A DNA stretch of 64,000 nucleotides, taken from contig NZ_JBBMQQ010000003.1 of the NCBI RefSeq assembly GCF_038900095.1, forward strand, positions 248,001 through 312,000. Direction: 5' to 3'. The position numbers and the translations under genes are program-made. The DNA comes from Hoeflea sp038900095 (GTDB lineage Bacteria; Pseudomonadota; Alphaproteobacteria; Rhizobiales; Rhizobiaceae). This document shows positions 18,049 to 26,145 of the stretch, in pieces (the stretch's first letter is position 1; every line of letters starts with the position of its first letter). Below the pieces are notes generated by a model. That model searched no databases. It worked only from the letters and a program-made list of their open reading frames with translations, and was not told where the DNA came from.

Positions 18049-19122
18049 ATGCAGGACAATGGCGATTCCCTGAAACTTCCGGCAGACACAGCCAAAGCGA
18101 TGGCGATGCAACTTATCTCGGCAACCGGGGTGCCGGATCACACCGCATCAGTGGTTGCCTCAGCGCTTGTCGATGCCGATCTGGAGGGAAAGACGACGCA
18201 TGGCTTGTTGCAATTGCCGGTTTACCTACACCGCTTGAAAGCCGGAACGATTGATCCGCAGGGGCAATTGGAGACGGTGCAAGAAGGCGCTGCCTTTGCA
18301 GTGTGTGATGCGCATTGCATGCTGGGCCATGCCGCGGCACTGCAAGCAATGGCAATGGCGATGACGAAAGCGCGGCATGCAGGTGTTGCGGTCGTTTCGG
18401 TTCGAGGAGCCACCCATTTTGGTGTTGCAGGACGCTATGCCCGTCAAGCCGCGGCAGAAGGACTCATCGGAATTGCCATGGCCAACACCCGGCCGATGAT
18501 TGCAGCACCGGGCGGGGCAGAGGCGATTGTCGGAAACAACCCGCTTGCCATTGCCATTCCGACCCGGAGCACGCCTGTTGTCCTGGACATGGCGATGAGT
18601 GCCACTTCGATGGGTGCCATTCGCATGGCTGCGGCGACCGGGGTTCCAATTGAACCTGGCCTGGCCGTTGACGACCAGGGGATCCCGACAACTGATCCCG
18701 TTGCTGCCATCTCCGGCATGTTGGCGCCAGCCGGGGGGGCCAAGGGTTTCGGGCTGGCACTTGTTGTCGATTTGCTGTGTGGATTGCTCTCCGGCGGCGC
18801 GATGGGAACCGAGGTGGCATCAAATTATGCCCCGCCAGAACAACCGGCCGACTGCTCCTGGCTGTTTATCGCCATCGATCCATCGGCTTTCGGCGACATG
18901 ACAGAAATCACCGCCCGTGCGGAAACCTATGTGAACACTGTTGAAAGAGCACGTCGAACACCGGGCGCGGGCCCGGCGCATGTTCCCGGCCGGCGCAATG
19001 CAAATGCGGATTCCACCACCGAAAACCACATAATCATTCCCCGCTCAACCGTAGAGAAATTGCAGCTTTTCGCCATGGAAATTGGGCTGCCTGATCTCAT
19101 CGCGTGGCCAAAAACAACTTGA
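18049..19122 (+). CDS. Malate/L-lactate dehydrogenase family (LDH2) oxidoreductase (357 aa)
   Basis: NAD(P)-dependent dehydrogenase of the Ldh2/MDH2 family, which oxidises 2-hydroxy acids (malate, lactate, sulfolactate, ureidoglycolate and similar) to 2-keto acids. Visible are the N-terminal ASALVDADLEGKTTHG with the His-Gly motif, VSVRGATHFGVAGRYA with the conserved His, NPLAIAIPT and GGAKGFGLALVVDLLCG. ATG 18049 is preferred, with GGAG upstream; the open frame extends to a TTG at 17986 that has no ribosome binding site. A candidate IclR operator lies just upstream. The enzyme may supply the 2-keto acid cleaved by the aldolase at 9323. The substrate is unknown. Confidence 0.88.
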   Translation: MQDNGDSLKLPADTAKAMAMQLISATGVPDHTASVVASALVDADLEGKTTHGLLQLPVYLHRLKAGTIDPQGQLETVQEGAAFAVCDAHCMLGHAAALQAMAMAMTKARHAGVAVVSVRGATHFGVAGRYARQAAAEGLIGIAMANTRPMIAAPGGAEAIVGNNPLAIAIPTRSTPVVLDMAMSATSMGAIRMAAATGVPIEPGLAVDDQGIPTTDPVAAISGMLAPAGGAKGFGLALVVDLLCGLLSGGAMGTEVASNYAPPEQPADCSWLFIAIDPSAFGDMTEITARAETYVNTVERARRTPGAGPAHVPGRRNANADSTTENHIIIPRSTVEKLQLFAMEIGLPDLIAWPKTT

Positions 19123-19366
19123 ACGAATTTCATTCTTCGCTCCCGGCCACGATCACGGACACAGGCCGGACCGGTGACGAGGTCCTGGGCCTTGAGCAGA
19201 CGGTTTTCCAGGGACAGGTCAGCGACGCACTCCTTCGGTGCGCTGGGCGTGATGGGGGTGAAACTCCATGCGCGAATCCTAAAAACGGCTCTTTCTTCGC
19301 AAGTGGAGCTATGCAAGATGTTTGCGCATGGCCCTACCTGAAGGAACGTCGATCAACGGCAATACG

Positions 19367-20251
19367 ATGAACAGCCAGCCCCCGGTACGCTTGTCACGCG
19401 AACCCGACCTGTTGGGTGAAAGCCCGGTCTGGGATGCCGAGCATCAATGCCTGTTCTGGATCGACAGCATCCGGGCAATCGTTCATTGCTACACGCCGGC
19501 GACCGGCAAGCTGCGGGATCTGAAGATGCCTTCGCTGGTGGGGTCGGTCGGCCTGGCTGAAGACAACCGTCTTGTCGTCGGATTGACCGATGGTGTGTAT
19601 CTCGTCGAGATCGACACGGGCGCGATCGAGCCGATCTTTCAATTGTCGCCGGCAAATCCCAGGGTGCGCTTCAACGACGGCCGCGTTGATCGCCAGGGGC
19701 GGTTCGTGACCGGGACAATGGCGACGCTCGAAGACGAACCACTGGGGGAGCTCTACCGCATTTCCGGCAAGGACGGCCGGGCCGAGCTGCTGGCAAACGG
19801 CATACGCATCACCAACTCCCTGTGCTTCACGGCCGAGGGCGACGCGATGTTCTTTTCCGACAGCCTCGACCGCATGGTTCGCAAATATGCCTACGGGGCA
19901 GAGATCAACGAACTCGGCAGACCCGAGGTGTGCATCAACACCGCGCCCTTCGAATCCAGTCCGGACGGAGCGGCCATCGACAGCCAGGGGTTTGTCTGGG
20001 TGGCCCTGGTGCAGCAGGGCAAGATCGCCCGGTTCGACCCGGAGGGCCGGCTTGACGCCATGATCGACACGCCGACAGACATGCCGTCATCGGTTGCATT
20101 TGGCGGCAAGGACATGACGACACTGTTCGTCACGTCCATCAAATCCACCGAGTCGGGCCGCGGGATAAGCCGCCATCCGGACGCCGGGCACCTTTTTGCC
20201 ATCGAGAATATCGGTGTCAAAGGGGTACCGGAACCCCGTTTCAGGCTCTAG
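19367..20251 (+). CDS. SMP-30/gluconolactonase-family lactonase (294 aa)
   Basis: A six-bladed beta-propeller calcium or zinc lactonase, opening sugar-acid or related lactones. Family landmarks are LLGESPVWDAEHQCLFWID with the metal-binding Glu, VRFNDGRVDRQGRFVTGT with the Asn/Asp ligands, ITNSLCFTAEGDAMFFSDS and SSPDGAAIDSQGFVWVALV. The start is uncertain: ATG 19367 matches the usual family N-terminus, while in-frame ATG 19328 would add 13 residues. It lies 244 bases after the dehydrogenase gene. Together with the dehydrogenase and dehydratase it suggests catabolism of a sugar acid or a lactone-forming hydroxy acid. Confidence 0.87.
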   Translation: MNSQPPVRLSREPDLLGESPVWDAEHQCLFWIDSIRAIVHCYTPATGKLRDLKMPSLVGSVGLAEDNRLVVGLTDGVYLVEIDTGAIEPIFQLSPANPRVRFNDGRVDRQGRFVTGTMATLEDEPLGELYRISGKDGRAELLANGIRITNSLCFTAEGDAMFFSDSLDRMVRKYAYGAEINELGRPEVCINTAPFESSPDGAAIDSQGFVWVALVQQGKIARFDPEGRLDAMIDTPTDMPSSVAFGGKDMTTLFVTSIKSTESGRGISRHPDAGHLFAIENIGVKGVPEPRFRL

Positions 20252-20417
20252 GCTAAGATCCACGCCCGCCGTGCGGTTGCCCGGCAATGGCAGCAAGACC
20301 GGGGCCCGTTCGAAGTCCGCCGCTTCATGGATATGAATTAGCACGGCGTGGACGATTGAGAATTGACCTGCAGGCGAAGCGGGCCCACATTTTAAGCATT
20401 ATTGCGGAGCTTCGCAT

Positions 20418-20445
20418 TCGCGAGCGATTGGGAAATCGTTCGCGA
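20418..20445. repeat. Inverted repeat with 12-base arms
   Basis: TCGCGAGCGATT (20418-20429) and AATCGTTCGCGA (20434-20445) are complementary at 11 of 12 positions around a four-base loop. It lies in the 307-base gap before the amidohydrolase gene, which otherwise shows nothing recognisable. It could be an operator or an RNA hairpin; it has no T run. Confidence 0.55.
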
Positions 20446-20558
20446 CGGCACCACGATCCTGAGCAGGATGGTGCGCGGAGACCGCCCCTTGGCGGCAAAG
20501 ATCGGGAGATGCCGATGCAATCCGGAGCTGTTAGCCGCGTTCCTGTCGGAGACATTTC

Positions 20559-21458
20559 ATGCGGGTAGATGCGCATTTCCATATCTGGGACCTGGAAGCG
20601 CATCGTTTCCCCTGGCTGCAGCAAGGCGAACCGATGGTTCGGCTTTACGGCAACTCGGCGCCGCTCCGGCACTCGTACCGGATCGAGGATTACATCGCCG
20701 ACGCCCGCGCGTCCGGGGTTGAGGCCGGGGTCTACGTCCAGTGCGGGATGGAGGATCCGTTCGAGGAAGTGTGCCATGTTCAGGAACTCGTCGACACAAA
20801 CAGGTGCGACAACTTCCCGATCATGATCGTCGGCCATGCCGACCTGTCCAGCGACGGGTGCGCGGAAGAGCTCGAGCGTTTTGCGCAGGTTCCCAACGTC
20901 CGGGGCATACGCTATTCGATCGCCTGGGCTCCCGATCCGGTCGCGACATTCGCGCTAAAACCCGTCGCACTCTCCAGCGACAGTTTCGTGCGTTCCTTCA
21001 CTGCCTTGGGCGAGCTGGACCTGCGTTGGGACTGCCTGGTCTATCCGGCCCAGATGCATGACCTTGCGGCGCTGTGCGAGAAGCATCCTTCAACCGCGGT
21101 TGTCATCAATCATACCGGCCTGCCGCTCGAGGCGGGCGATCCCGGCCTCAATCGCTGGCGTGCGGGAATGCGGGAACTTGCCCAACACCCGCAGGTCTCG
21201 ATCAAGATTTCCGGGCTCGGAATGGTCCGGCACGACTGGACAGGCCAGGGCGTGTCCTGGGCACAGGATGTCATCGCGGAAACGATCGGGATGTTCGGCA
21301 GCGAGCGCTGCATGTTCGCCAGCAATTATCCGGTCGAGCGGCTGGCTTCGCCGTTCGAGGACGTCTACCGCGCCTACGAGACAGCGGTTGCAAACAGACC
21401 GGAAGAAGAGCGCCGCAATCTTTTCGGCGAAAATGCACGCCGCCTTTACGGATTCTGA
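20559..21458 (+). CDS. Amidohydrolase family 2 protein (299 aa)
   Basis: A metal-dependent TIM-barrel enzyme of the Amidohydro_2 family, which includes 2-pyrone-4,6-dicarboxylate lactonase, fuconolactonase-like hydrolases and decarboxylases. Diagnostic features are the N-terminal VDAHFHIWD with the His-x-His pair, VVINHTGLP with a third His, SIKISGLGM and the C-terminal FASNYPVERL in place of the FGSDWP pattern. Many lactonases of this group share exactly these blocks. ATG 20559 is at the start of the conserved motif. It follows the SMP-30 lactonase, so two different lactone hydrolases are adjacent. The substrate is unassigned. Confidence 0.88.
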   Translation: MRVDAHFHIWDLEAHRFPWLQQGEPMVRLYGNSAPLRHSYRIEDYIADARASGVEAGVYVQCGMEDPFEEVCHVQELVDTNRCDNFPIMIVGHADLSSDGCAEELERFAQVPNVRGIRYSIAWAPDPVATFALKPVALSSDSFVRSFTALGELDLRWDCLVYPAQMHDLAALCEKHPSTAVVINHTGLPLEAGDPGLNRWRAGMRELAQHPQVSIKISGLGMVRHDWTGQGVSWAQDVIAETIGMFGSERCMFASNYPVERLASPFEDVYRAYETAVANRPEEERRNLFGENARRLYGF

Positions 21459-21480
21459 AGCCGCCGCCTGCCCTGTTGCA

Positions 21481-21494
21481 GCCGCCCGGGCGGC
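21481..21494. terminator. GC-rich palindrome after the amidohydrolase gene
   Basis: GCCGCCCGGGCGGC is a perfect 14-base palindrome 23 bases after the stop codon. It may fold in the transcript end but lacks a T run, so termination is uncertain. Confidence 0.3.
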
Positions 21495-21675
21495 GTGAAG
21501 CATTGTCCGAACAGACGCTGCCATGAAACTGGCACAGATTGCCCATCCGCAATCTCATTCCGGGCCATGCCGGTGCGCGGGAACCGGCAGATGTCCATTG
21601 CCCAATCCGTGATGCCCTGCCTTCGCAGGGACCACGGTTTTCTCAGCCCCTTGGATAGTCCGGCATATTTCATAT

Positions 21676-21694
21676 ATGTGAATCAACTTCACAT
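21676..21694. promoter_or_regulatory. Perfect 19-base palindrome upstream of an IclR gene, candidate operator
   Basis: ATGTGAA-TCAAC-TTCACAT has perfect seven-base arms around a five-base centre. It ends 32 bases before the IclR start at 21727, a fitting position for autoregulation. The arm sequence differs from the TTTCG sites, as expected for a second regulator. Confidence 0.5.
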
Positions 21695-21726
21695 TCGTGC
21701 ATATGGTGTGGCGACAGGGGGAAGGG

Positions 21727-22515
21727 ATGCAATCATCTCAGGTGAAGTCGGCGACGCGGGCTATCGAGATCCTCGAACTGTTCAAGCGGATCCGGCAACC
21801 TCGCGCGATGTCCGAAATCGCCCAGGCGCTCAACTATCCGCAATCAAGCACGACAGTGCTGCTGAAGACGCTGGTAACGCTTGGCTACCTCCATTTCGAC
21901 CGCCGCGAACGGCTATATTTCCCGACCCCCAAGGTCGCGGCTCTGGGCGACTGGGTTCCGCGGGCTCTGTTTGGAAATTCTCGTGTTCTGGACGCCATGC
22001 GGGACGTGCATGCCGCCACCGGCGAGAGCGTGGCAATCAACATCAAGAATGACGTCTACGTCCAGTACGTCCAGGTGCTGCAATCGGTCCACGCGCTTCG
22101 CTTCCACGTCGAGGAAGGCACGGTTCGTCCGCTGACGCAGACAGGGCTCGGCTGGACGCTGATGTCCACCATGACCGACGAGAAGATCGACAACATCGTG
22201 CGGCGCGCAAACCTGGCGACCGAGAAATCAAAGCGCGTCACGATCAGCGACATGATGGAGAAAGTCCGCGAAATCCGCGCCAAAGGCTACGGCTTCGCCG
22301 AGAACATTCCTTTCCCGGGCGGGGCAACATTGTGTCTTGTGCTGCCCGTCACCATTCATGGCCAAGCGGCAGTTCTGGGCCTGGGCGGTGCGGCAGGACG
22401 CATCCGCCAGAACCATGACCGCTACCTTTCGATCCTCAGGCACGCGGTGAGCTCGGTCCAGCCATCAGACCTCATCGAGCAACCAGGCGACCAGACAATC
22501 GACATCGGCTCATAA
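21727..22515 (+). CDS. IclR-family transcription regulator (262 aa)
   Basis: The second IclR regulator of the region. The winged helix is at about residues 8-65 (SATRAIEILELFKRI, MSEIAQALNYPQSSTTVLL), followed by the effector-binding domain with GESVAINIKNDVYVQYV, LTQTGLGWTLMSTM and ENIPFPGGATLCLVLPV. ATG 21727 is preferred because GGGGGAAGGG precedes it; the upstream in-frame ATG at 21697 overlaps the presumed operator region. It lies between the amidohydrolase and an SDR gene, all rightward, and may control either. The effector is unknown. Confidence 0.9.
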   Translation: MQSSQVKSATRAIEILELFKRIRQPRAMSEIAQALNYPQSSTTVLLKTLVTLGYLHFDRRERLYFPTPKVAALGDWVPRALFGNSRVLDAMRDVHAATGESVAINIKNDVYVQYVQVLQSVHALRFHVEEGTVRPLTQTGLGWTLMSTMTDEKIDNIVRRANLATEKSKRVTISDMMEKVREIRAKGYGFAENIPFPGGATLCLVLPVTIHGQAAVLGLGGAAGRIRQNHDRYLSILRHAVSSVQPSDLIEQPGDQTIDIGS

Positions 22516-22972
22516 ATCCCTGTTGCAGGGTAATGCGAAAAATTGCCCGCCTTGCGGATCAGGTCGTGCTGCAAGTCAGCCGTCTTGACCGCGCAGTGAA
22601 ACAGCACTTGGCACAACGCGGGGACCTGCCGGCACCGGCACAGCGGCGGCGGGTGAGAGCACGATCCACCCGGCACACTGTCTGCGCACACGTTTCCGCA
22701 ACTGGCGTGGATTTCGGCATGCGGCCCCGCGGGAGGCCACACGGCAACCCGACTGGCCGCGCGGCGTCTTTTCAGAGGAACGCTTCTTCACGGGATCGTC
22801 CGCAATCGATGAGCCTAACATGAAAACGACTTGAACAGGAGCCCCGGATCGACAGCAGCCGCCAAATTCAGCCCGCTGAATTTGGCATTTCCGGGCGTGT
22901 TTTTGGCGACGAGGCAAGGGGCGGGATCTATAGTGGCAGGCAAGGTCGAGTGATGCTGGGAGGCGGAATTAC
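22516..22972. other. 457-base gap without a gene
   Basis: No frame here has the composition or family resemblance of a gene. The one clear structure is the perfect palindrome at 22861-22886. Confidence 0.5.
22861..22886. repeat. Perfect inverted repeat, 12-base arms, 2-base centre
   Basis: GCCAAATTCAGC, CC, GCTGAATTTGGC. It lies 87 bases before the SDR start. The near absence of a loop favours a protein-binding site over a terminator, although a hairpin followed by ATTT is possible. Confidence 0.6.
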
Positions 22973-23734
22973 ATGAGATTGAAAGACAAGGTTGCTGTCG
23001 TTACCGGGGCGGGTTCCGGCTATGGCGAGGGCATCGCCAAGGCGTTTTGCGCCCAGGGCTGCAAGATTGCCATCCTCGATCTCGACCTGCCCGCCGCAGA
23101 ACGCGTGGCCAACGAAATCAACGCCCTGCAAGGTGCCGATGTCGCCCTGCCCATCCGCTGCGACCTATCGAATGCGGCGGACATCGCTGCTGCCGTCGAA
23201 CGCACGGTCGAAGCCTATGGCGGCCTCGACATAGCCGTCAGCAATGCCGGCGTGTCGCAATTGCCAAAATCGGCGATGAAGGTCACGGCCGAGGAGATGG
23301 ATCACACATTCGCGGTGAACACCAAGGCGATCCTGTACATGGCGCAATGCGCGATCCCGGAATTTCGCAAGCGTGGCGGCGGTGCACTGCTGACGATCGC
23401 ATCCACGGCGGCAATCCGCCCCCGGCCCGGCATGGCGGCCTACAATTCATCGAAATTCGCCGCGGTCGGCCTGTCAAAGACACTGGCGCTTGAACTGGCC
23501 CGCCACAGTGTCCGCGTCAACGTGATCTGCCCGGTCGCCGGCGAAACGCCGATGATCGACAAGTACATGACCGGCGACCCGGTGCAGAACCGCCAGATGC
23601 TGATCGACACGATCCCGATGGGCCGACTGGCGCAGCCGGCGGATATCGCCGCAGCCGCCCTGTACCTGGTCGAGGACGGCAGCAGCTTCGTCACCGGCGC
23701 AGTGCTCGAGGTGGACGGCGGCCGCAGCATATAG
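22973..23734 (+). CDS. SDR-family NAD(P)-dependent oxidoreductase (253 aa)
   Basis: Classical short-chain dehydrogenase. The cofactor motif is GAGSGYGEGIA at about residues 12-22. SNAGVS marks the central strand, TIASTAA the catalytic Ser region, and YNSSK the catalytic Tyr-x3-Lys near residue 155. PVAGETPMID follows, and the C-terminal VLEVDGG is typical. GGAGG lies before ATG 22973. It is followed 87 bases later by a LivK-type receptor on the same strand. It would interconvert an alcohol and a ketone; the substrate cannot be told from sequence. Confidence 0.9.
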   Translation: MRLKDKVAVVTGAGSGYGEGIAKAFCAQGCKIAILDLDLPAAERVANEINALQGADVALPIRCDLSNAADIAAAVERTVEAYGGLDIAVSNAGVSQLPKSAMKVTAEEMDHTFAVNTKAILYMAQCAIPEFRKRGGGALLTIASTAAIRPRPGMAAYNSSKFAAVGLSKTLALELARHSVRVNVICPVAGETPMIDKYMTGDPVQNRQMLIDTIPMGRLAQPADIAAAALYLVEDGSSFVTGAVLEVDGGRSI

Positions 23735-23821
23735 CGGGATACATCACCAAGGGTCGCCCTGGCTTTTGCATGAAGGCCAAACGGGAAATTCCCGGCAACG
23801 CAATTTCAGAAGGAGGAATGA

Positions 23822-25054
23822 ATGCGTTACAATCTCATCAATCAGTTCAAGAGGGCTCTCACGGCCTCGGCCATGGTCGCGGTCGCGTCCACGGCGATGG
23901 CCGGCAGCTATACCGATGACGTCATCCGCATCGGCATCATGAATGACCAGTCCGGACCCTACGCCGACAATTGCGGCCCGGGCTCGGTCGTGGCAGCCAA
24001 ACTGGCCGTCGAGGACGCCGGCGGCGAAATCAATGGCAAGAAAATCGAAATCGTCGTGGCCGACGACCAGAACAAGCCGGATATCGGCCTGTCGACGGCC
24101 ATGCGCTGGATCGAACGCGATGGCGTCGACACCATCGTCAGCTGCTCCACCTCGTCGATAGCGGCGGCCGTCCACGAGATGATGGCGGAAAAGCAGAAGC
24201 CCTACATGCTCGCCGGTACGGCATCCGCCTTTTTCACCAACGAGAAGTGCACGCCGATGACGACGCAGTGGCTGCAGGACAGCTATGCGATGCCGAAGGC
24301 CGTGGTCAACTCGCTGATGGATATCGGTCTCGACACGTGGTTCTTCATCACGGTCGATTACACCTTTGGCAAGGCGTGGCAGGACGATGGAACGAACTTC
24401 ATCGAGGCTCGCGGCGGAAAGGTCGTCGGCTCGGTTCTTCACCCGCTGAAGACGTCCGACTTCTCGTCCCAGCTGCTGCAGGCCCAGGCCAGCGGCGCGA
24501 AGGTGATCGCGATCGCCAATTCCGGCGCCGACTTTGCGAACACCATGAAACAGGCCCAGGAATTCGGCCTCAGCGGAGGGGATCAGAAACTGGTTCCGCT
24601 CGGTCTCTTCATCAACGCCGTTAACGGCATCGGGCTTGATAACCTGGCGGACGTCACGCTGACGACGCCGTTCTACTGGGATCTTGACGACGAGACCCGG
24701 GCCTTTACCGAGCGCTACAAGGCCAACTTCGATGGCCGCTACCCGAACGAGCCGCAGTCCGCGACCTACAGTGCCGTCAATCACTACCTGAAGGCAGTTG
24801 CGGCAGCGGACACCGACGAGGGTCCGGCGGTCACCGCCAAGATGCAGGAAATCCCGGTCAACGACTTCCAGATGAAGGATGTATCGATCCGTTCTGACGG
24901 CCAGGTCATGCGTCCGCTGTATCTTGCCCGCATCAAGAGCAAGGATGAATCGAAGGGCGAGTACGACTTCTACGAAATCGTGTCCACGATCGATCCGATG
25001 CAGGCCTGGCGCGCAGTCGAGGACAGCTCCTGCCCGCTTCTGAAGTCAAACTGA
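23822..25054 (+). CDS. ABC transporter substrate-binding protein, LivK/branched-chain type (410 aa)
   Basis: Periplasmic receptor of the type I binding-protein fold (Peripla_BP_6) used by HAAT-type ABC importers for amino acids, aromatic acids or amides. The N-terminal signal peptide ends near TAMAGS (residues 24-29). The mature protein starts with VIRIGIMNDQSGPYAD, then KLAVEDAGGEINGKKI and DDQNKPDIG, as in the family. AGGAGG precedes ATG 23822. No permease or ATPase gene follows; a terminator comes directly after. It must use permeases encoded elsewhere or has lost them. Confidence 0.92.
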   Translation: MRYNLINQFKRALTASAMVAVASTAMAGSYTDDVIRIGIMNDQSGPYADNCGPGSVVAAKLAVEDAGGEINGKKIEIVVADDQNKPDIGLSTAMRWIERDGVDTIVSCSTSSIAAAVHEMMAEKQKPYMLAGTASAFFTNEKCTPMTTQWLQDSYAMPKAVVNSLMDIGLDTWFFITVDYTFGKAWQDDGTNFIEARGGKVVGSVLHPLKTSDFSSQLLQAQASGAKVIAIANSGADFANTMKQAQEFGLSGGDQKLVPLGLFINAVNGIGLDNLADVTLTTPFYWDLDDETRAFTERYKANFDGRYPNEPQSATYSAVNHYLKAVAAADTDEGPAVTAKMQEIPVNDFQMKDVSIRSDGQVMRPLYLARIKSKDESKGEYDFYEIVSTIDPMQAWRAVEDSSCPLLKSN

Positions 25055-25098
25055 TTAAACGTTAGCTGTCCCTGGCTGGTTTTTCAGCCAAGCACCTT

Positions 25099-25134
25099 TG
25101 CCCGCTCAGGTTCGTCCTGGCGGGCATTTTTTTT
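25099..25134 (+). terminator. Rho-independent terminator after the LivK-type receptor gene
   Basis: TGCCCGC pairs with GCGGGCA, with an inner CAGG-CCTG stem, and is followed by eight T. Confidence 0.88.
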
Positions 25135-25284
25135 GCGCGAACGGCTTGAGGATCTGCACATGCCGCGCCGTCCCCGGCCGGAGCGGATCATCCGTGACAC
25201 CAGCCTGAAAGATCACGATGCAATCGCTCCCGGGATCGATCTGTCTGAAAAGACAACGTTCGGGCTTAAACAGGGACGACAACT

Positions 25285-25298
25285 TCGCTTCAAAGCGA
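25285..25298. promoter_or_regulatory. Palindrome before the third IclR gene, candidate operator
   Basis: TCGCTT-CA-AAGCGA, perfect six-base arms, 44 bases upstream of the GTG start at 25342. Confidence 0.35.
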
Positions 25299-25341
25299 TA
25301 ATAAGGCGGCCAAGCAAAACAGCAATTCAGGGGGGCTGTCC

Positions 25342-26145
25342 GTGAGCAGGGACGTGTCTGGCAAACCTCGTACGCCAAGGGGAGTGCAATCGGTGGAAAC
25401 CGGGGGCGCCATCCTGATGGCACTGGCAAAAGCCGGCGGTTCGCTGAAACTGCGCGATCTTGCGGAGCAGCTGGATATGGCCGCGGCCCAACTGCACCCC
25501 TACCTGGTTTCGTTCCGCAACATCAACATGGTCGAGCAGACCGAGACCGGCCAGTACCAGCTTGGTCCATTCGCGCTGCATCTCGGCTTGACCCGGCTCA
25601 ACAACCAGAACGCCTACCGTGAAACGATCCGGCGCCTGCCGGCGCTTGCGGAGAATCTGGGGCTGATGGTGACGGTGTCCGTCTGGGGCCTGCACGGGCC
25701 GACAATCGTCTACCTGCAGGAATCGGAAGCCCGCATCCACTCCAACGTGACGCTGGGCGGCGGTTACATGGTCACCGCGACGGCCACCGGCAAGGTCTTT
25801 GCCGCCTTCATGCCGGCCAAGCAGACCGAACCCATCATCAGGGCGGAACTGGAAGGCCGGGTGGCGCAACTCTATGCCATTCCGGAAGTCAGCGAGAGCG
25901 CCTTTCGAGCCGAGGTCTCGACGATCCGCGAAAAGGGCTATGCCATCACCAGGGATCTGCCAATTCCCGGTGTCAGCGCCATAGCCGCGCCGGTGTTCGA
26001 CCACACCGGAACGGTGCAGCTGGTGGTGACGCTGATCGGCCCGAGCAATTTCATAGATGTCTCGGAAACCGGCGCCAGCCTCGAACAACTAAGGCGCTTC
26101 ACCGGCGATCTGTCACACGATCTGGGCCACATCACTTCCGGCTGA
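25342..26145 (+). CDS. IclR-family transcription regulator (267 aa)
   Basis: The third IclR regulator of the window. A winged-helix domain occupies residues 15-75 (VETGGAILMALAKAGG, LRDLAEQLDMAAAQLHPYL), followed by the effector domain (TATATGKVFAAFMP, TRDLPIPGVSAIAAPVF). The start is GTG 25342 with AGGGGGG upstream. Its 3' end overlaps the convergent DMT permease gene by 14 bases. The recognition helix holds AAQLHPYL where most IclRs have a Ser-rich S-x-T-x-R type sequence, so its DNA site should differ from the other two. It probably controls the oxidoreductase and TRAP genes to the right. Confidence 0.88.
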   Translation: MSRDVSGKPRTPRGVQSVETGGAILMALAKAGGSLKLRDLAEQLDMAAAQLHPYLVSFRNINMVEQTETGQYQLGPFALHLGLTRLNNQNAYRETIRRLPALAENLGLMVTVSVWGLHGPTIVYLQESEARIHSNVTLGGGYMVTATATGKVFAAFMPAKQTEPIIRAELEGRVAQLYAIPEVSESAFRAEVSTIREKGYAITRDLPIPGVSAIAAPVFDHTGTVQLVVTLIGPSNFIDVSETGASLEQLRRFTGDLSHDLGHITSG

